A stretch of 8,781 bases of DNA from an uncultured Collinsella sp. Its GTDB lineage: Bacteria; Actinomycetota; Coriobacteriia; Coriobacteriales; Coriobacteriaceae. The stretch spans positions 1-8,781 of the forward strand of contig USMA01000034.1 in assembly GCA_900555765.1 (NCBI GenBank), given 5' to 3'. Under the pieces are notes generated by a model. It saw nothing but the letters and a program-made list of their open reading frames with translations, did not search any database and had not been told where the DNA came from. Position numbers and translations under genes: made by a program. Shown here one piece after another: positions 1 through 6,943 of this stretch (position 1 is the first letter of the stretch; each line of letters starts with the position of its first letter).

Positions 1-309
1 CCAGGTGGGCGGGCAGGGAAGTGATGATTCGGCCTCTGGGATTATCTGATTCAGCAGTTCATCGAGAAACTCAGACGCCTGTCCGCCAAAGGGCTCGGCA
101 TCTCGTATAGTTCCGTCGCATTCCCAGGGGCTCAGCTCGCGATTCCAATCGAGCCCTCCAATGGCGACAAGGGTGAAGGGTGGGCAGTCGAGCTCTCGGC
201 AGCGCTCGTAGACTCCACTACCGTCGCCCATAACCACGGGGAGGTAAATGACGGGCGCGCCTTCCGTACACTCTGAATAAACGGTTATCTGCTTATGATG
301 CGCTTCCAA
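1..309 (-). CDS. Alpha/beta-hydrolase-fold esterase, N-terminal part (cut by left edge)
   Basis: The minus strand is open for 103 codons to the window edge. The protein has an early beta-strand pattern (QITVYSECTEGAPVIYLPVV), a second strand ending FTLVAIGGLDWNRELSPW, then FGGQASEFLDELLNQIIPEAE. A GG-DWNR-(D/E)(L/M)SPW block followed by a GGA-x-FL-x-x-L-x-x-x-IIP helix is typical of esterases of the putative esterase / COG2819 type. The GxSxG nucleophile elbow and the rest of the catalytic triad would lie beyond the edge, so activity cannot be judged. I chose a TTG start at 309 because GAGAGAAG sits 6 bases upstream (323..316) and there is no in-frame ATG nearby; the frame stays open further upstream, so the start is uncertain. 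It lies downstream of the purine permease on the same strand but behind that gene's terminator. Substrate unknown. Confidence 0.7.
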   Translation of the reverse strand, partial: MEAHHKQITVYSECTEGAPVIYLPVVMGDGSGVYERCRELDCPPFTLVAIGGLDWNRELSPWECDGTIRDAEPFGGQASEFLDELLNQIIPEAESSLPCPPTW

Positions 310-379
310 GGCAGGCTTCTCTCGGTGTTGTGATATTGACAGCCTCAATTGTCGCACGCTGGCACGAGGGCAGACGCTA

Positions 380-421
380 AAAGAAAGGCGCGGAGCCGCT
401 CGATGCGACTCCGCGCTTTGG
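380..421 (-). terminator. Rho-independent terminator of the purine permease gene
   Basis: Perfect 8-bp stem GCGCGGAG / CTCCGCGC around a 13-base loop. Read on the minus strand it is followed by the T-rich run CTTTCTTTTAG, and it starts about 28 bases after the permease stop codon. The preceding AAA could extend the stem against the T run. Confidence 0.8.
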
Positions 422-445
422 TGTTCTGCTTTGGCAGCTTTGCCG

Positions 446-1756
446 CTACGCTACGAAGAAGTAGACGAGGAAGGCGAGGGCTGCGATCCACATGAGCGGC
501 TTGATCTTGGAAGCTTCGCCCTTAAAGAGCGCGACGACCACGTAGGCGATAAAGCCCAGGCCAATGCCGGCAGAGATGGAGTAGGTGAAGGGCACGCCGG
601 CGACAATCATAAACGCCGGGAAACCCTGCGACACGTCGGACCAGTCGATCTCGGAGGCCTCGCTCATCATGAGGTAGCCGACGTAGACCAGAGCACCGCA
701 GGTGGCGGCGCTGGAAACGATGGTGACGATGGGGGAGAAGAACGCGGCGAGAATGAACAGCACGCCGGTGGTGACGGAGGTGAGGCCCGTGCGGCCACCG
801 TCGGCAGCGCCAGAGGTGGACTCGACGAAGGTGGTGATGGAGGAGACGCCCATGAAACCGCCCACAGCAGCGGCGGCGGAGTCGACGATCAGGATCTCCT
901 TGATATTCTCGACGTTGCCGTCGTCGGTGAGGAACTCGCCCTGCTTGGCCACGGCCATCGCGGTGCCCATGGTGTCGAAGAAGTCACTCATGAGCAGCGA
1001 GAACGAGATGACGAGGAGCGCGGGGTCGGTAAGGACCTTGACGATGGCGGGCACGCCGCCGGCGTCGGCGATGGGGCCACCGATGCTCGAGAAGTCGAGC
1101 GGGGCGATGATACCGGTCGGAGCCTGGGTCACACCTAGGGGGATACCGGCGATGACGGCGACGACGATGCCGATGAGCAGCGAGCCGGGGACGTTGCGGC
1201 AGGCGAGGGCGACCGTCACCAGGATGGAGATGATGCCGACGATGAAGGTGGGGGAGGTGATGTCGCCCAGACCGACGAGTGTACCGGCGCCAGCGGTGAT
1301 AATGCCGGCATCGCACAGGCCAATCATGGCGATGAACAGGCCCAGACCCACCGAGATGGCGTGACGCAGGACAACCGGGATGGCGTCCATGATGGCCTCG
1401 CGCAGGCCACAAAGCACGAGCAGCAAGATGACGACGCCCTCAAGGAAGATGACGCTCATGGCCACGTGCCAGTCACCGCCGCAGACGGTGGTGGTGATTC
1501 CGGCGATCATCGCGTTGACGCCTAAGCCCGACGCGCAGGCGAGCGGGCGGTTGGCGAAGATGCCCATGCAGATGGTCATGATGCCGGCGCCCAGGCAGGT
1601 GGCGCAGGCGAGCGCTCCCGCATCGATGCCAGCGCCCGAGAGCACCGCGGGGTTGACGGCGATGATGTAGGCCATCGCCAGGAATGTTGTCAGTCCGGCG
1701 CGGAGTTCGGTCCCGATTGTGGACTTGCGCTCGCTGACGTGAAATAGTTCGTCCAT
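446..1756 (-). CDS. NCS2-family purine (adenine/guanine/hypoxanthine) permease, AzgA type
   Basis: A 436-residue polytopic membrane protein importing purine bases, probably by proton symport as known for the AzgA/PbuG/PbuO branch of NCS2. Seen in the sequence: TELRAGLTTFLAMAYIIAVNP (split here as residues 16-36) in the first helix, GLGVNAMIA at 77-85, DFFDTMGT at 258-265 and ESTSGAADGGRTGLTSVTTG at 312-331, all hallmark segments of this branch. Strongly hydrophobic helices run throughout and the length is usual. The start is the ATG at 1756, with AAGGAAAGG about 7 bases upstream; the frame is open 19 codons further, but those extra codons lie over the leader and promoter. The exact base preference (adenine, guanine or hypoxanthine) cannot be read from sequence. 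It stands alone, divergent from the deformylase-like gene and followed by its own terminator. Confidence 0.93.
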   Translation of the reverse strand: MDELFHVSERKSTIGTELRAGLTTFLAMAYIIAVNPAVLSGAGIDAGALACATCLGAGIMTICMGIFANRPLACASGLGVNAMIAGITTTVCGGDWHVAMSVIFLEGVVILLLVLCGLREAIMDAIPVVLRHAISVGLGLFIAMIGLCDAGIITAGAGTLVGLGDITSPTFIVGIISILVTVALACRNVPGSLLIGIVVAVIAGIPLGVTQAPTGIIAPLDFSSIGGPIADAGGVPAIVKVLTDPALLVISFSLLMSDFFDTMGTAMAVAKQGEFLTDDGNVENIKEILIVDSAAAAVGGFMGVSSITTFVESTSGAADGGRTGLTSVTTGVLFILAAFFSPIVTIVSSAATCGALVYVGYLMMSEASEIDWSDVSQGFPAFMIVAGVPFTYSISAGIGLGFIAYVVVALFKGEASKIKPLMWIAALAFLVYFFVA

Positions 1757-1811
1757 GCATACCCTTTCCTTGTTCGGCCCCGAGTTTAGGCCGATTGACA
1801 CGAACTCACCC

Positions 1812-1817
1812 ACTATA
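1812..1817 (-). promoter_or_regulatory. Candidate -10 box of the purine permease gene
   Basis: TATAGT on the minus strand (five of six consensus bases). Transcription would start near 1805 and leave a leader of about 50 bases. The -35 hexamer at 17-bp spacing (GAACAA) is weak. The leader can form a 6-bp hairpin, TCGGCC / GGCCGA (1794..1789 with 1779..1774), just upstream of the ribosome site. Confidence 0.4.
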
Positions 1818-1910
1818 GCCCCTTTACGACGCTGTTGTTCCTCGCATGTTGATGTTCGGCGCTTTGTAGCAGACGGACGGTATTTTTCGCATGAAAATGT
1901 GTGGGTACCG

Positions 1911-1916
1911 TATACT
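1911..1916 (+). promoter_or_regulatory. Candidate -10 box of the deformylase-like gene
   Basis: TATACT (five of six consensus bases) lies 33 bases before the ATG at 1950 and would give a leader of roughly 27 bases. No good -35 hexamer is visible at 16-18 bp, so the assignment rests on the -10 and its position only. Confidence 0.4.
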
Positions 1917-1949
1917 TAAGCGGTTACAACGACCCCTATGGAGGAACGT

Positions 1950-2369
1950 ATGATTAAAGAGCTTTGCCACGACGAGGCTATCCTGTCCCAGCGTTGCGAG
2001 GTTGCGACCGTCGAGGACGAGTCGGTCGCACAGGACCTGATCGATACCATCAAGTCGCTCGACGATGCCGGCTGCCTTGCTGCCAACCAGATTGGCGTCA
2101 CCAAGAAGGTTTGCGTCTATCTGGACGACGCCGGCGAGCCCCACGTGCTCTACAACCCCCGTCTGGTGTTTGGCCTGGGCGCCAGCAAGATGGAGGAGAG
2201 CTGCCTGACGCACGAGGAGGTCACCAAGTCCACGCGCTATATCAAGTGCAAGGTTGCCTTTGACCAGATCGTCGACGGCAAGATGAAGGAGTGCCGCCGC
2301 GACTACGCGGGCTTTGAGGCGCAAATGATCCAGCATATGATCGACCACTGCCAAGGTAAACTTGTCTAG
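1950..2369 (+). CDS. def: Peptide-deformylase-like protein with Met in place of the catalytic Glu
   Basis: 139 residues, the size of the short deformylase-like proteins of Gram-positive bacteria. Deformylases remove the formyl group from the N-terminal Met of new proteins using a metal held by Cys and two His, with the Glu of HExxH as general base. Motif 1 (GxGxAAxQ) is present as AGCLAANQ at 40-47, motif 2 (EGCLS) as ESCLT at 83-87 with ligand Cys85, and motif 3 as QHMIDH at 128-133 with ligands His129 and His133. The catalytic Glu is Met130, encoded by a clear ATG, so the metal site looks complete but the usual general base is missing. Motif 1 also has Cys42 where Gly is usual. I chose the ATG at 1950 because GGAGG at 1940-1944 lies 5 bases before it; an earlier in-frame ATG at 1938 would overlap this site. 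Activity is doubtful; a normal deformylase probably lies elsewhere in the genome. Confidence 0.85.
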   Translation: MIKELCHDEAILSQRCEVATVEDESVAQDLIDTIKSLDDAGCLAANQIGVTKKVCVYLDDAGEPHVLYNPRLVFGLGASKMEESCLTHEEVTKSTRYIKCKVAFDQIVDGKMKECRRDYAGFEAQMIQHMIDHCQGKLV

Positions 2370-2401
2370 GGTGACCACAGCACCGCACTTCGCCTCTTTT
2401 G

Positions 2402-2440
2402 GCCCGGGCATGACATTGTTGTCATGTCCGGGCTTTTGTG
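2402..2440 (+). terminator. Strong rho-independent terminator after the deformylase-like gene
   Basis: A 14-bp stem, GCCCGGGCATGACA / TGTCATGTCCGGGC with a single G-U pair, closes a 4-base TTGT loop. TTTTGTGTTT follows directly. It starts 33 bases after the stop codon at 2369. Confidence 0.93.
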
Positions 2441-2490
2441 TTTAGCGCCTTTCTGTTTGGAGACAATGAAATTAGCAAGAACGTAAAGCT

Positions 2491-2500
2491 AGGAGGCGCT
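2491..2500 (+). promoter_or_regulatory. Ribosome binding site fixing the bile salt hydrolase start
   Basis: AGGAGG at 2491-2496, 4 bases before the ATG at 2501. This start puts Cys directly after Met, as needed for an N-terminal nucleophile, and excludes the longer frame that opens at 2438. Confidence 0.85.
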
Positions 2501-3466
2501 ATGTGTACGAGTATTCGATTTACCGATAATTCTGGCCACATGTATCTGGGCCGCAATCTCGACTGGAGCTTTGACTACGGCCAACAGGTTCGCGTGATGC
2601 CGCGCGGGTTTCACATTCCGTATTCGTTTATCGACGACGCGACAGCGGCGCACGCGGTGATCGGTATGTGCATCGATTACAGGAACTACCCTATGTTCTT
2701 CGATTGCGGCAACGATGCGGGCCTCGCCGTGGCGGGTCTCAATTTCCCGGGTTATGCCGAGTATGCCGAGGACCCTGTCGACGGCAAGACCAATATCGCG
2801 GCCTATGAGTTCCCCCTGTGGGTGGCAGCGACGTTCTCGACGGTCGATGAGGTCGAGGCCGCGCTGCGCGATACGGTGATTGTCGCCAAATCTGCCGGAG
2901 AGGGGCTGGGCGTGTCACTGCTCCATTGGATTATCGGCGACAGCCAGCGCAGCATCGTGGTCGAGATGATGGCTGACGGCCTGCATGTATACGACGATCC
3001 GGTCGACACCCTCGCCAACCAGCCGACCTTCCCGTGGCACATGGAAAACCTGCGCACCTATATCACCGCCACAAGCGATTTTCCGCAGACGGCGACATGG
3101 CGTGGCGCCGAGCTCAAGCCCTATGGAGCCGGTGCCGGCATGCGCGGCATTCCGGGCGATTGCTATTCGCCGAGCCGTTTTGTAAAGGCGGCGTACCTCA
3201 ATGCCAATTACCCGCAAAAGGAGAGCGAGACCGAAAACGTCGTTCGCATGTTCCGCTCGCTCGAGGGCGTGGTGATGATCGAGGGAGCGTCCAGGATGGG
3301 CGATGGCAAGTTCGAGAAGACTATCTACACCGGATGCTTTAGCGCGCACACGGGCAATTATTACTACGCGATGTATGATGATCCGTCGATTCGCTACGTG
3401 AGCCTGATGGATGCTGAGGGCGCGAGCCCCGATAGGCTCGTGGTTCCCGAGCCGCGCCGTTCGTAG
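2501..3466 (+). CDS. bsh: Bile salt hydrolase (choloylglycine hydrolase, Ntn-hydrolase family)
   Basis: 321 residues, the usual size. Cleaves the amide bond of glycine- or taurine-conjugated bile acids in the cytoplasm, releasing free bile acid and the amino acid. After Met removal Cys2 becomes the N-terminal nucleophile. The other family active-site residues are present: Arg18 and Asp21 in GRNLDWSF, Asn81 in GLNFPGY, Asn173 in LANQPTF and Arg226 in SPSRFVKAAY. GAGAGMRGIPGDCYSPSRF (210-227 region), MENLRTY and YDDPSIR follow the Bifidobacterium longum enzyme closely as I remember it, which favours bile salts over penicillin V as substrate. No signal peptide or membrane segment is visible. The gene stands alone between two terminators; I see no convincing promoter in 2441-2490. 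A penicillin V acylase-like or general N-acyl amidase activity remains possible. Confidence 0.93.
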   Translation: MCTSIRFTDNSGHMYLGRNLDWSFDYGQQVRVMPRGFHIPYSFIDDATAAHAVIGMCIDYRNYPMFFDCGNDAGLAVAGLNFPGYAEYAEDPVDGKTNIAAYEFPLWVAATFSTVDEVEAALRDTVIVAKSAGEGLGVSLLHWIIGDSQRSIVVEMMADGLHVYDDPVDTLANQPTFPWHMENLRTYITATSDFPQTATWRGAELKPYGAGAGMRGIPGDCYSPSRFVKAAYLNANYPQKESETENVVRMFRSLEGVVMIEGASRMGDGKFEKTIYTGCFSAHTGNYYYAMYDDPSIRYVSLMDAEGASPDRLVVPEPRRS

Positions 3467-3489
3467 CCGATAGCTTTACCGCAATGCAA

Positions 3490-3532
3490 AGCGGCCCTGC
3501 ATCTCCCGTGAGGTGCAGGGCCGCTGTCGTTG
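3490..3532. terminator. Bidirectional terminator between the convergent bsh and kup genes
   Basis: Perfect 12-bp stem AGCGGCCCTGCA / TGCAGGGCCGCT, extended by four more pairs (U-G, C-G, U-A, C-G) to a CCGT tetraloop, at 3490-3525. It lies 24 bases after the bsh stop and 21 bases after the kup stop. The T runs are short on both sides (GTCGTTGATTTG on plus, TTTGC on minus), so efficiency is less certain than hairpin strength. Confidence 0.8.
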
Positions 3533-3545
3533 ATTTGTGACGTTG

Positions 3546-5777
3546 CTAGAAGTTGGCGTCGTTGAGTTGTTCACTCTCGAGGCCGTCGAGCTGTTGCTGT
3601 TCGGGTGTATCGGCGACGCTCTCGAGCAGCTCGGTGGGATCGACGTTCATGTCCCTACCGGCCTCGTTGCCGTTGACCAAGTCGTCCGAGAAGATATCGA
3701 CTTCCATTTCCTCGGCTTCTTCGATCTGAACCTCGAGCGGCACCTGGGTGCGCACGAGCTTAACGGCCGGGCGCATGCGGGCAAACAGCGGCACGTACTC
3801 GATGATGATGGCCGAGTTCTCAAGACCGTACCAACGCGCCGGGCTTCCGCAGGCGCGGCGGACGGCGTACTTGATGGCCATGACGCGATGGTCGTTGCGG
3901 TTGATGTCCGTTTCGGGGGCAAGCATCTTGCGCAGCATGCAAAAACGGAAGTCGCCTACGTTGCCGCGTGTCTCGTAGATGGAGTAGGTGTGATGCTGCG
4001 GCGGCAGCTCACCCGATGCCATCAAGTCGCCAACGATCTGGCGCAGGTAGGCATTAACGCGCTGGTTGACCTTAAAGCCCAGGTCCAGGCGCACGCGGAA
4101 CAAAAAGTCCGTTCCAAAGGTCTCGACGGAATACTCGTGCGTATAGGGTTCGTCGGTAACGTGCACGTTAATGAACCAATATGCCTTGGCGCGCTTGGGG
4201 TGCTTGTCCAGGATGGAATAGAGCACGTCGCGGTCGAGCGTGAGCGGATCGGGGCTGTTGGTGAGGAACACCAGGTTGTCGGCGAGCACGGGGTAGGTCT
4301 CGTCATTGCGCAGGCGGTTGAGCTGGTCGATGTACTTGGAGACGGGCAGCAGGATCGTCTGCGTGCGCTCGATGGCGGTGCCGCGACGCCACACATACAT
4401 AAGGCCAAACAGCAGTGCGGCCAGGAAGATCATCACATAGCCGCCGTCAAAGAACATGGTGAGGCACGAGGCGAAGAAGCACAGCTCAATGGCACCGAAG
4501 AGCAGGGCGAAGACGCAGGCGCCCAGCTTGTGCTTGAGAATGCCAGCGATATAGCTCGTCAAAAGCGTCGTGGTCATGAGCATGGTCACGGTAATGGCGA
4601 GGCCGTAGGCGCTCTCCATGCGCTCGGAGTTTTGGAACAGCAGCACGATGAAGATGCAGCCGACCCACATGATGTTGTTGACGAGCGGAATATAGAGCTG
4701 GCCCTTGGTGTCGCTGGGGTAGTGGATGCGCAGATGCGGCATAAGGTTGAGGCGCGTGGCCTCGGATACCAGCGAGAACGAGCCGGTGATGAGCGCCTGC
4801 GAGGCAATGATGGCCGCCACGGCCGAAAGCACGATGGCAAAGGGGCGCAGGGGCTCGGGAAGCATCATATAGAACGGGTTGACGATATCCATCGCGAGCA
4901 TCTGGGGATTGGAATTGTTGGCGAGCAGCCAAGCGCCCTGACCCAGGTAGTTAAGGATTAGCGCCGCCTTAACAAACGGCCAGGATGCGTAGATGTTGGC
5001 CTTGCCTACGTGGCCCATGTCTGAATAGAGCGCCTCGGCGCCGGTCGTCGACAGGAAGACGAAGCCGAGCACCATGATGCCCGAGTGGTTGATGGGCGAG
5101 AACAGGAACATGATGCCGCGGATGGGGGTGAGCGCGCGCAGGATGGACAGGTTGCCGAGCATGTTGAACAGACCGGCGCCTGCCAGGAACAGGAACCACA
5201 GCGTCATGAGCGGACCGAACAGCTTACCGATTGACGAGGTGCCGGCGCGCTGCATGGCAAACAGGCCGCAGATAATGATGATGGTGATGATGATCACATT
5301 GGTCTGACCGTCGCCCAAAAGCGCGTGGCCCCACTCGATTGTGCGCAGACCCTCGATGGCTGTGGTGACCGTGACAGCGGGGGTGAGGATGCCGTCGGCG
5401 AGCAGCGCCGCACCGCCGATCATGGCGGGGAGAATCAGCCACGGTGCCACCTTGCGCACGAGACTGAACAGGGCGAAGATGCCGCCTTCGTTGTGGTTGT
5501 CTGCCTTCATGGCGATTACCACGTACTTGACCGTGGTCACGAGCGTCATAGTCCAGATGACGAGCGAAAGCGCGCCCAGGATCATGTCCTCGCTGACGGT
5601 ACCGATGCCGCCGTTGTTGGCGACGATTGATTTCATGGTGTACATGGGGCTCGTGCCGATGTCACCATAGACGACGCCGAGCGTTACGAGCAGCATGCCA
5701 GCGGAGAGGGGGATGGCTCTGTGCCCGCCTTGCCCGCGCTGGTCTTGGAGGTTTGCCTCCAGTTTATTGTGTGCCAC
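3546..5777 (-). CDS. kup: Kup/HAK/KT-family potassium uptake transporter
   Basis: About 743 residues: a 12-helix membrane domain followed by a cytoplasmic C-terminal region. It imports K+ with protons. Family signatures seen (numbering from the GTG): GVVYGDIGTSP at 34-44, NHNEGGIFALFSL from 94, DGILTPAVTVTTAIEGL from 128 and GAEALYSDMGHVG at 246-258. The membrane part ends near residue 464 and is followed by about 280 cytoplasmic residues, finishing in an acidic, Glu/Gln/Asp-rich tail of about 60 residues (EEAEEMEVDIFSDD onward). Escherichia coli Kup is 622 residues, so the difference is mainly at this end. I prefer the GTG at 5777 because AAGGGAG lies 5 bases upstream; the ATG at 5795, six codons earlier, lacks a visible ribosome site, and that AAGGGAG lies inside its first codons. 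It is convergent with bsh. Confidence 0.93.
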   Translation of the reverse strand: MAHNKLEANLQDQRGQGGHRAIPLSAGMLLVTLGVVYGDIGTSPMYTMKSIVANNGGIGTVSEDMILGALSLVIWTMTLVTTVKYVVIAMKADNHNEGGIFALFSLVRKVAPWLILPAMIGGAALLADGILTPAVTVTTAIEGLRTIEWGHALLGDGQTNVIIITIIIICGLFAMQRAGTSSIGKLFGPLMTLWFLFLAGAGLFNMLGNLSILRALTPIRGIMFLFSPINHSGIMVLGFVFLSTTGAEALYSDMGHVGKANIYASWPFVKAALILNYLGQGAWLLANNSNPQMLAMDIVNPFYMMLPEPLRPFAIVLSAVAAIIASQALITGSFSLVSEATRLNLMPHLRIHYPSDTKGQLYIPLVNNIMWVGCIFIVLLFQNSERMESAYGLAITVTMLMTTTLLTSYIAGILKHKLGACVFALLFGAIELCFFASCLTMFFDGGYVMIFLAALLFGLMYVWRRGTAIERTQTILLPVSKYIDQLNRLRNDETYPVLADNLVFLTNSPDPLTLDRDVLYSILDKHPKRAKAYWFINVHVTDEPYTHEYSVETFGTDFLFRVRLDLGFKVNQRVNAYLRQIVGDLMASGELPPQHHTYSIYETRGNVGDFRFCMLRKMLAPETDINRNDHRVMAIKYAVRRACGSPARWYGLENSAIIIEYVPLFARMRPAVKLVRTQVPLEVQIEEAEEMEVDIFSDDLVNGNEAGRDMNVDPTELLESVADTPEQQQLDGLESEQLNDANF

Positions 5778-5832
5778 GAGGACTCCCTTAGACATCCGGT
5801 TATCTGTCTAGGACAAAAAACTTTATGCCGTC

Positions 5833-5838
5833 TTTATA
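5833..5838 (-). promoter_or_regulatory. Candidate -10 box of kup
   Basis: TATAAA on the minus strand (five of six consensus bases), about 55 bases before the preferred GTG. The -35 region at 17 bp is poor. A second AT-rich CATAAA follows 5 bases later. The stretch between here and the start shows no riboswitch-like fold that I recognise. Confidence 0.3.
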
Positions 5839-5876
5839 CATACAAGAGCAGTTTGGCACATCGGGTTATTTTAGAC

Positions 5877-5900
5877 AATAATCCCCAGCTGGGGATTATT
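5877..5900. terminator. Perfect 24-bp palindrome; likely terminator of the EamA gene or an operator
   Basis: Arms AATAATCCCC and GGGGATTATT meet around AGCT with no mismatch. As RNA this is a 10-bp hairpin with an AGCT loop whose 3' arm ends in ATTATT, and it begins 35 bases after the EamA stop, which suits a terminator. As DNA it is a fully two-fold-symmetric site upstream of kup, which also suits a dimeric regulator. There is no clean T run after the stem, so the terminator reading is not certain. Confidence 0.55.
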
Positions 5901-5934
5901 TATGTACGTAGGTAGCATTTCAAAACAGGGGCTT

Positions 5935-6846
5935 TTAAGCATGTGCTGTCTGGGCTATGCCAGCCTTGGCGTTTGTGCGTTTGCCGGCGAGTTCGCAAAA
6001 AATCGCGCCGCCGATGATAAGTGCGGCGCCCATCAGGCGGATCGGTGTTATGGCTTCGCCTAAAAGGACGGCGGAGAACACGACGGCCGAAAGCGGCTCG
6101 AGGTAGCCGACGACGGCGACGGTCTGCACGGGCAGTTTGGCGACGGCGCTAAAGTAGAGCAGGCAACCGATGCCGGTGTTGACGACGCCGAGCATAGCGA
6201 CGGCGCGCCAATCGATGCCTGCGGCGATGTCGGGGGACAGGAATGAGGGGGCGCCCTGCGTGATGAGCGTGAGGGCCAGTGCGGTCACAAAGGCGGCGCT
6301 CGCCTGGAGCGTGGAGTTTTCGAGGCCTTCGATGTGTGGCGCACCCTTGCTCGCGATGACCATCAGCGCATAGCAAAATGCCGAGGCGATGCCGCAGGCG
6401 ATACCAGCAATGGGCATATTGCCGCCTAGACCTTGCGCTGCAATGAGAAAAGCACCGCAAGCAACAGCGATAAAGCCGGCGATTTTGCCGCCGGTCAGCT
6501 TTTCGCCAAAGATGAGCGGGGAGAGCGCCATGACAATGATGGGGCCGCAGTAGTACAGCAGCGAGGATACGCCGACGCCGATCGTCTGGTAGGCACGGAA
6601 CAGAAAAATCCAGCTGGCACCCAGCGCGGTTCCCGAGAGAAGGAGTGCTGCGGCTTCGCGGGGACGAGATGGCGCCTGCAGTTTATGGCGTTGGGTGATG
6701 GCGAGGATGGTGACAAGCGAGATGGCGCCCAAAAACGTGCGTAGTAGCACAATATCGGAGCTCGGCAGCGCGATGGCGGCGGCGATGATGCCGTTGGAGC
6801 CAAACAATAGCAATGCTGCTAAGTACGTAAACAGTCCGTTGTTCAT
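5935..6846 (-). CDS. EamA-domain (drug/metabolite transporter superfamily) permease
   Basis: 303 residues with the two tandem five-helix EamA repeats of the DMT superfamily: roughly 6-137 and 147-284. The end of repeat 1 carries YYCGPIIVMALSPLIFGEKL (98-117) and the end of repeat 2 the matching GYLEPLSAVVFSAVLLGEAI (247-266), the paired P-x8-GE pattern of this family. Members export amino acids, metabolites or drugs; nothing here fixes the substrate. The ATG at 6846 is used; the nearest purine-rich site (AGAGGGGA) is about 10 bases away, longer than ideal. It is divergent from a LysR gene with a dyad between them, which suggests control by that regulator. It ends in a short polar tail (GKRTNAKAGIAQTAHA). 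Confidence 0.9.
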   Translation of the reverse strand: MNNGLFTYLAALLLFGSNGIIAAAIALPSSDIVLLRTFLGAISLVTILAITQRHKLQAPSRPREAAALLLSGTALGASWIFLFRAYQTIGVGVSSLLYYCGPIIVMALSPLIFGEKLTGGKIAGFIAVACGAFLIAAQGLGGNMPIAGIACGIASAFCYALMVIASKGAPHIEGLENSTLQASAAFVTALALTLITQGAPSFLSPDIAAGIDWRAVAMLGVVNTGIGCLLYFSAVAKLPVQTVAVVGYLEPLSAVVFSAVLLGEAITPIRLMGAALIIGGAIFCELAGKRTNAKAGIAQTAHA

Positions 6847-6860
6847 GCGCTGACATCCCC

Positions 6861-6866
6861 TCTATA
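6861..6866 (-). promoter_or_regulatory. Candidate -10 box of the EamA gene
   Basis: TATAGA on the minus strand, 14 bases before the ATG. The dyad at 6876-6892 covers most of the expected -35 region, so binding there would affect this promoter. The short distance to the start leaves almost no leader, which lowers confidence. Confidence 0.3.
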
Positions 6867-6875
6867 TCCGAGCAT

Positions 6876-6892
6876 GTTCACTATGGGTGAAC
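6876..6892. promoter_or_regulatory. Inverted repeat, probable LysR-type regulator binding site
   Basis: GTTCAC-TATGG-GTGAAC is a perfect 6-bp inverted repeat with a 5-base spacer, and it contains the T-N11-A pattern typical of LysR boxes. It lies between the divergent exporter and LysR genes, about 42 bases before the predicted start of the LysR transcript. Confidence 0.65.
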
Positions 6893-6913
6893 GGGCTTTA
6901 GAAGAAAAGCGAA

Positions 6914-6919
6914 TATAAT
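6914..6919 (+). promoter_or_regulatory. -10 box of the LysR gene
   Basis: Perfect TATAAT, 30 bases before the ATG at 6944. The hexamer at the -35 position (ACGGGC at 17 bp) is poor, in keeping with a promoter that depends on, or is repressed at, the adjoining dyad. Confidence 0.6.
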
Positions 6920-6943
6920 ACATGGCAAACATGACAAAAACTC

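Noticed and set aside
431..1364. Long open frames on the plus strand opposite the purine permease
   Set aside because: Low-complexity Gly/Asp/Glu/His- or Met/Pro/Thr-rich translations, typical antisense shadows of a GC-rich gene; the minus-strand frame has clear family motifs.
1757..1949. Purine riboswitch upstream of the permease
   Set aside because: The leader is only about 50 bases by the best promoter call and shows one 6-bp hairpin; the three-way junction with its conserved loops is not seen.
1824..2411. Minus-strand open frame opposite the deformylase-like gene
   Set aside because: It has no recognisable motif, runs through both the promoter region and the terminator, and overlaps a gene with a good start and ribosome site.
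3537..4961. A 474-codon open frame on the plus strand opposite kup
   Set aside because: Composition of an antisense shadow (His, Glu, Gly, Val), no domain recognised, and kup on the other strand is unmistakable.
5778..5934. Cyclic di-AMP (ydaO-type) riboswitch before kup
   Set aside because: Such switches often precede potassium transporter genes, but the spacer is too short and I cannot find the conserved core.
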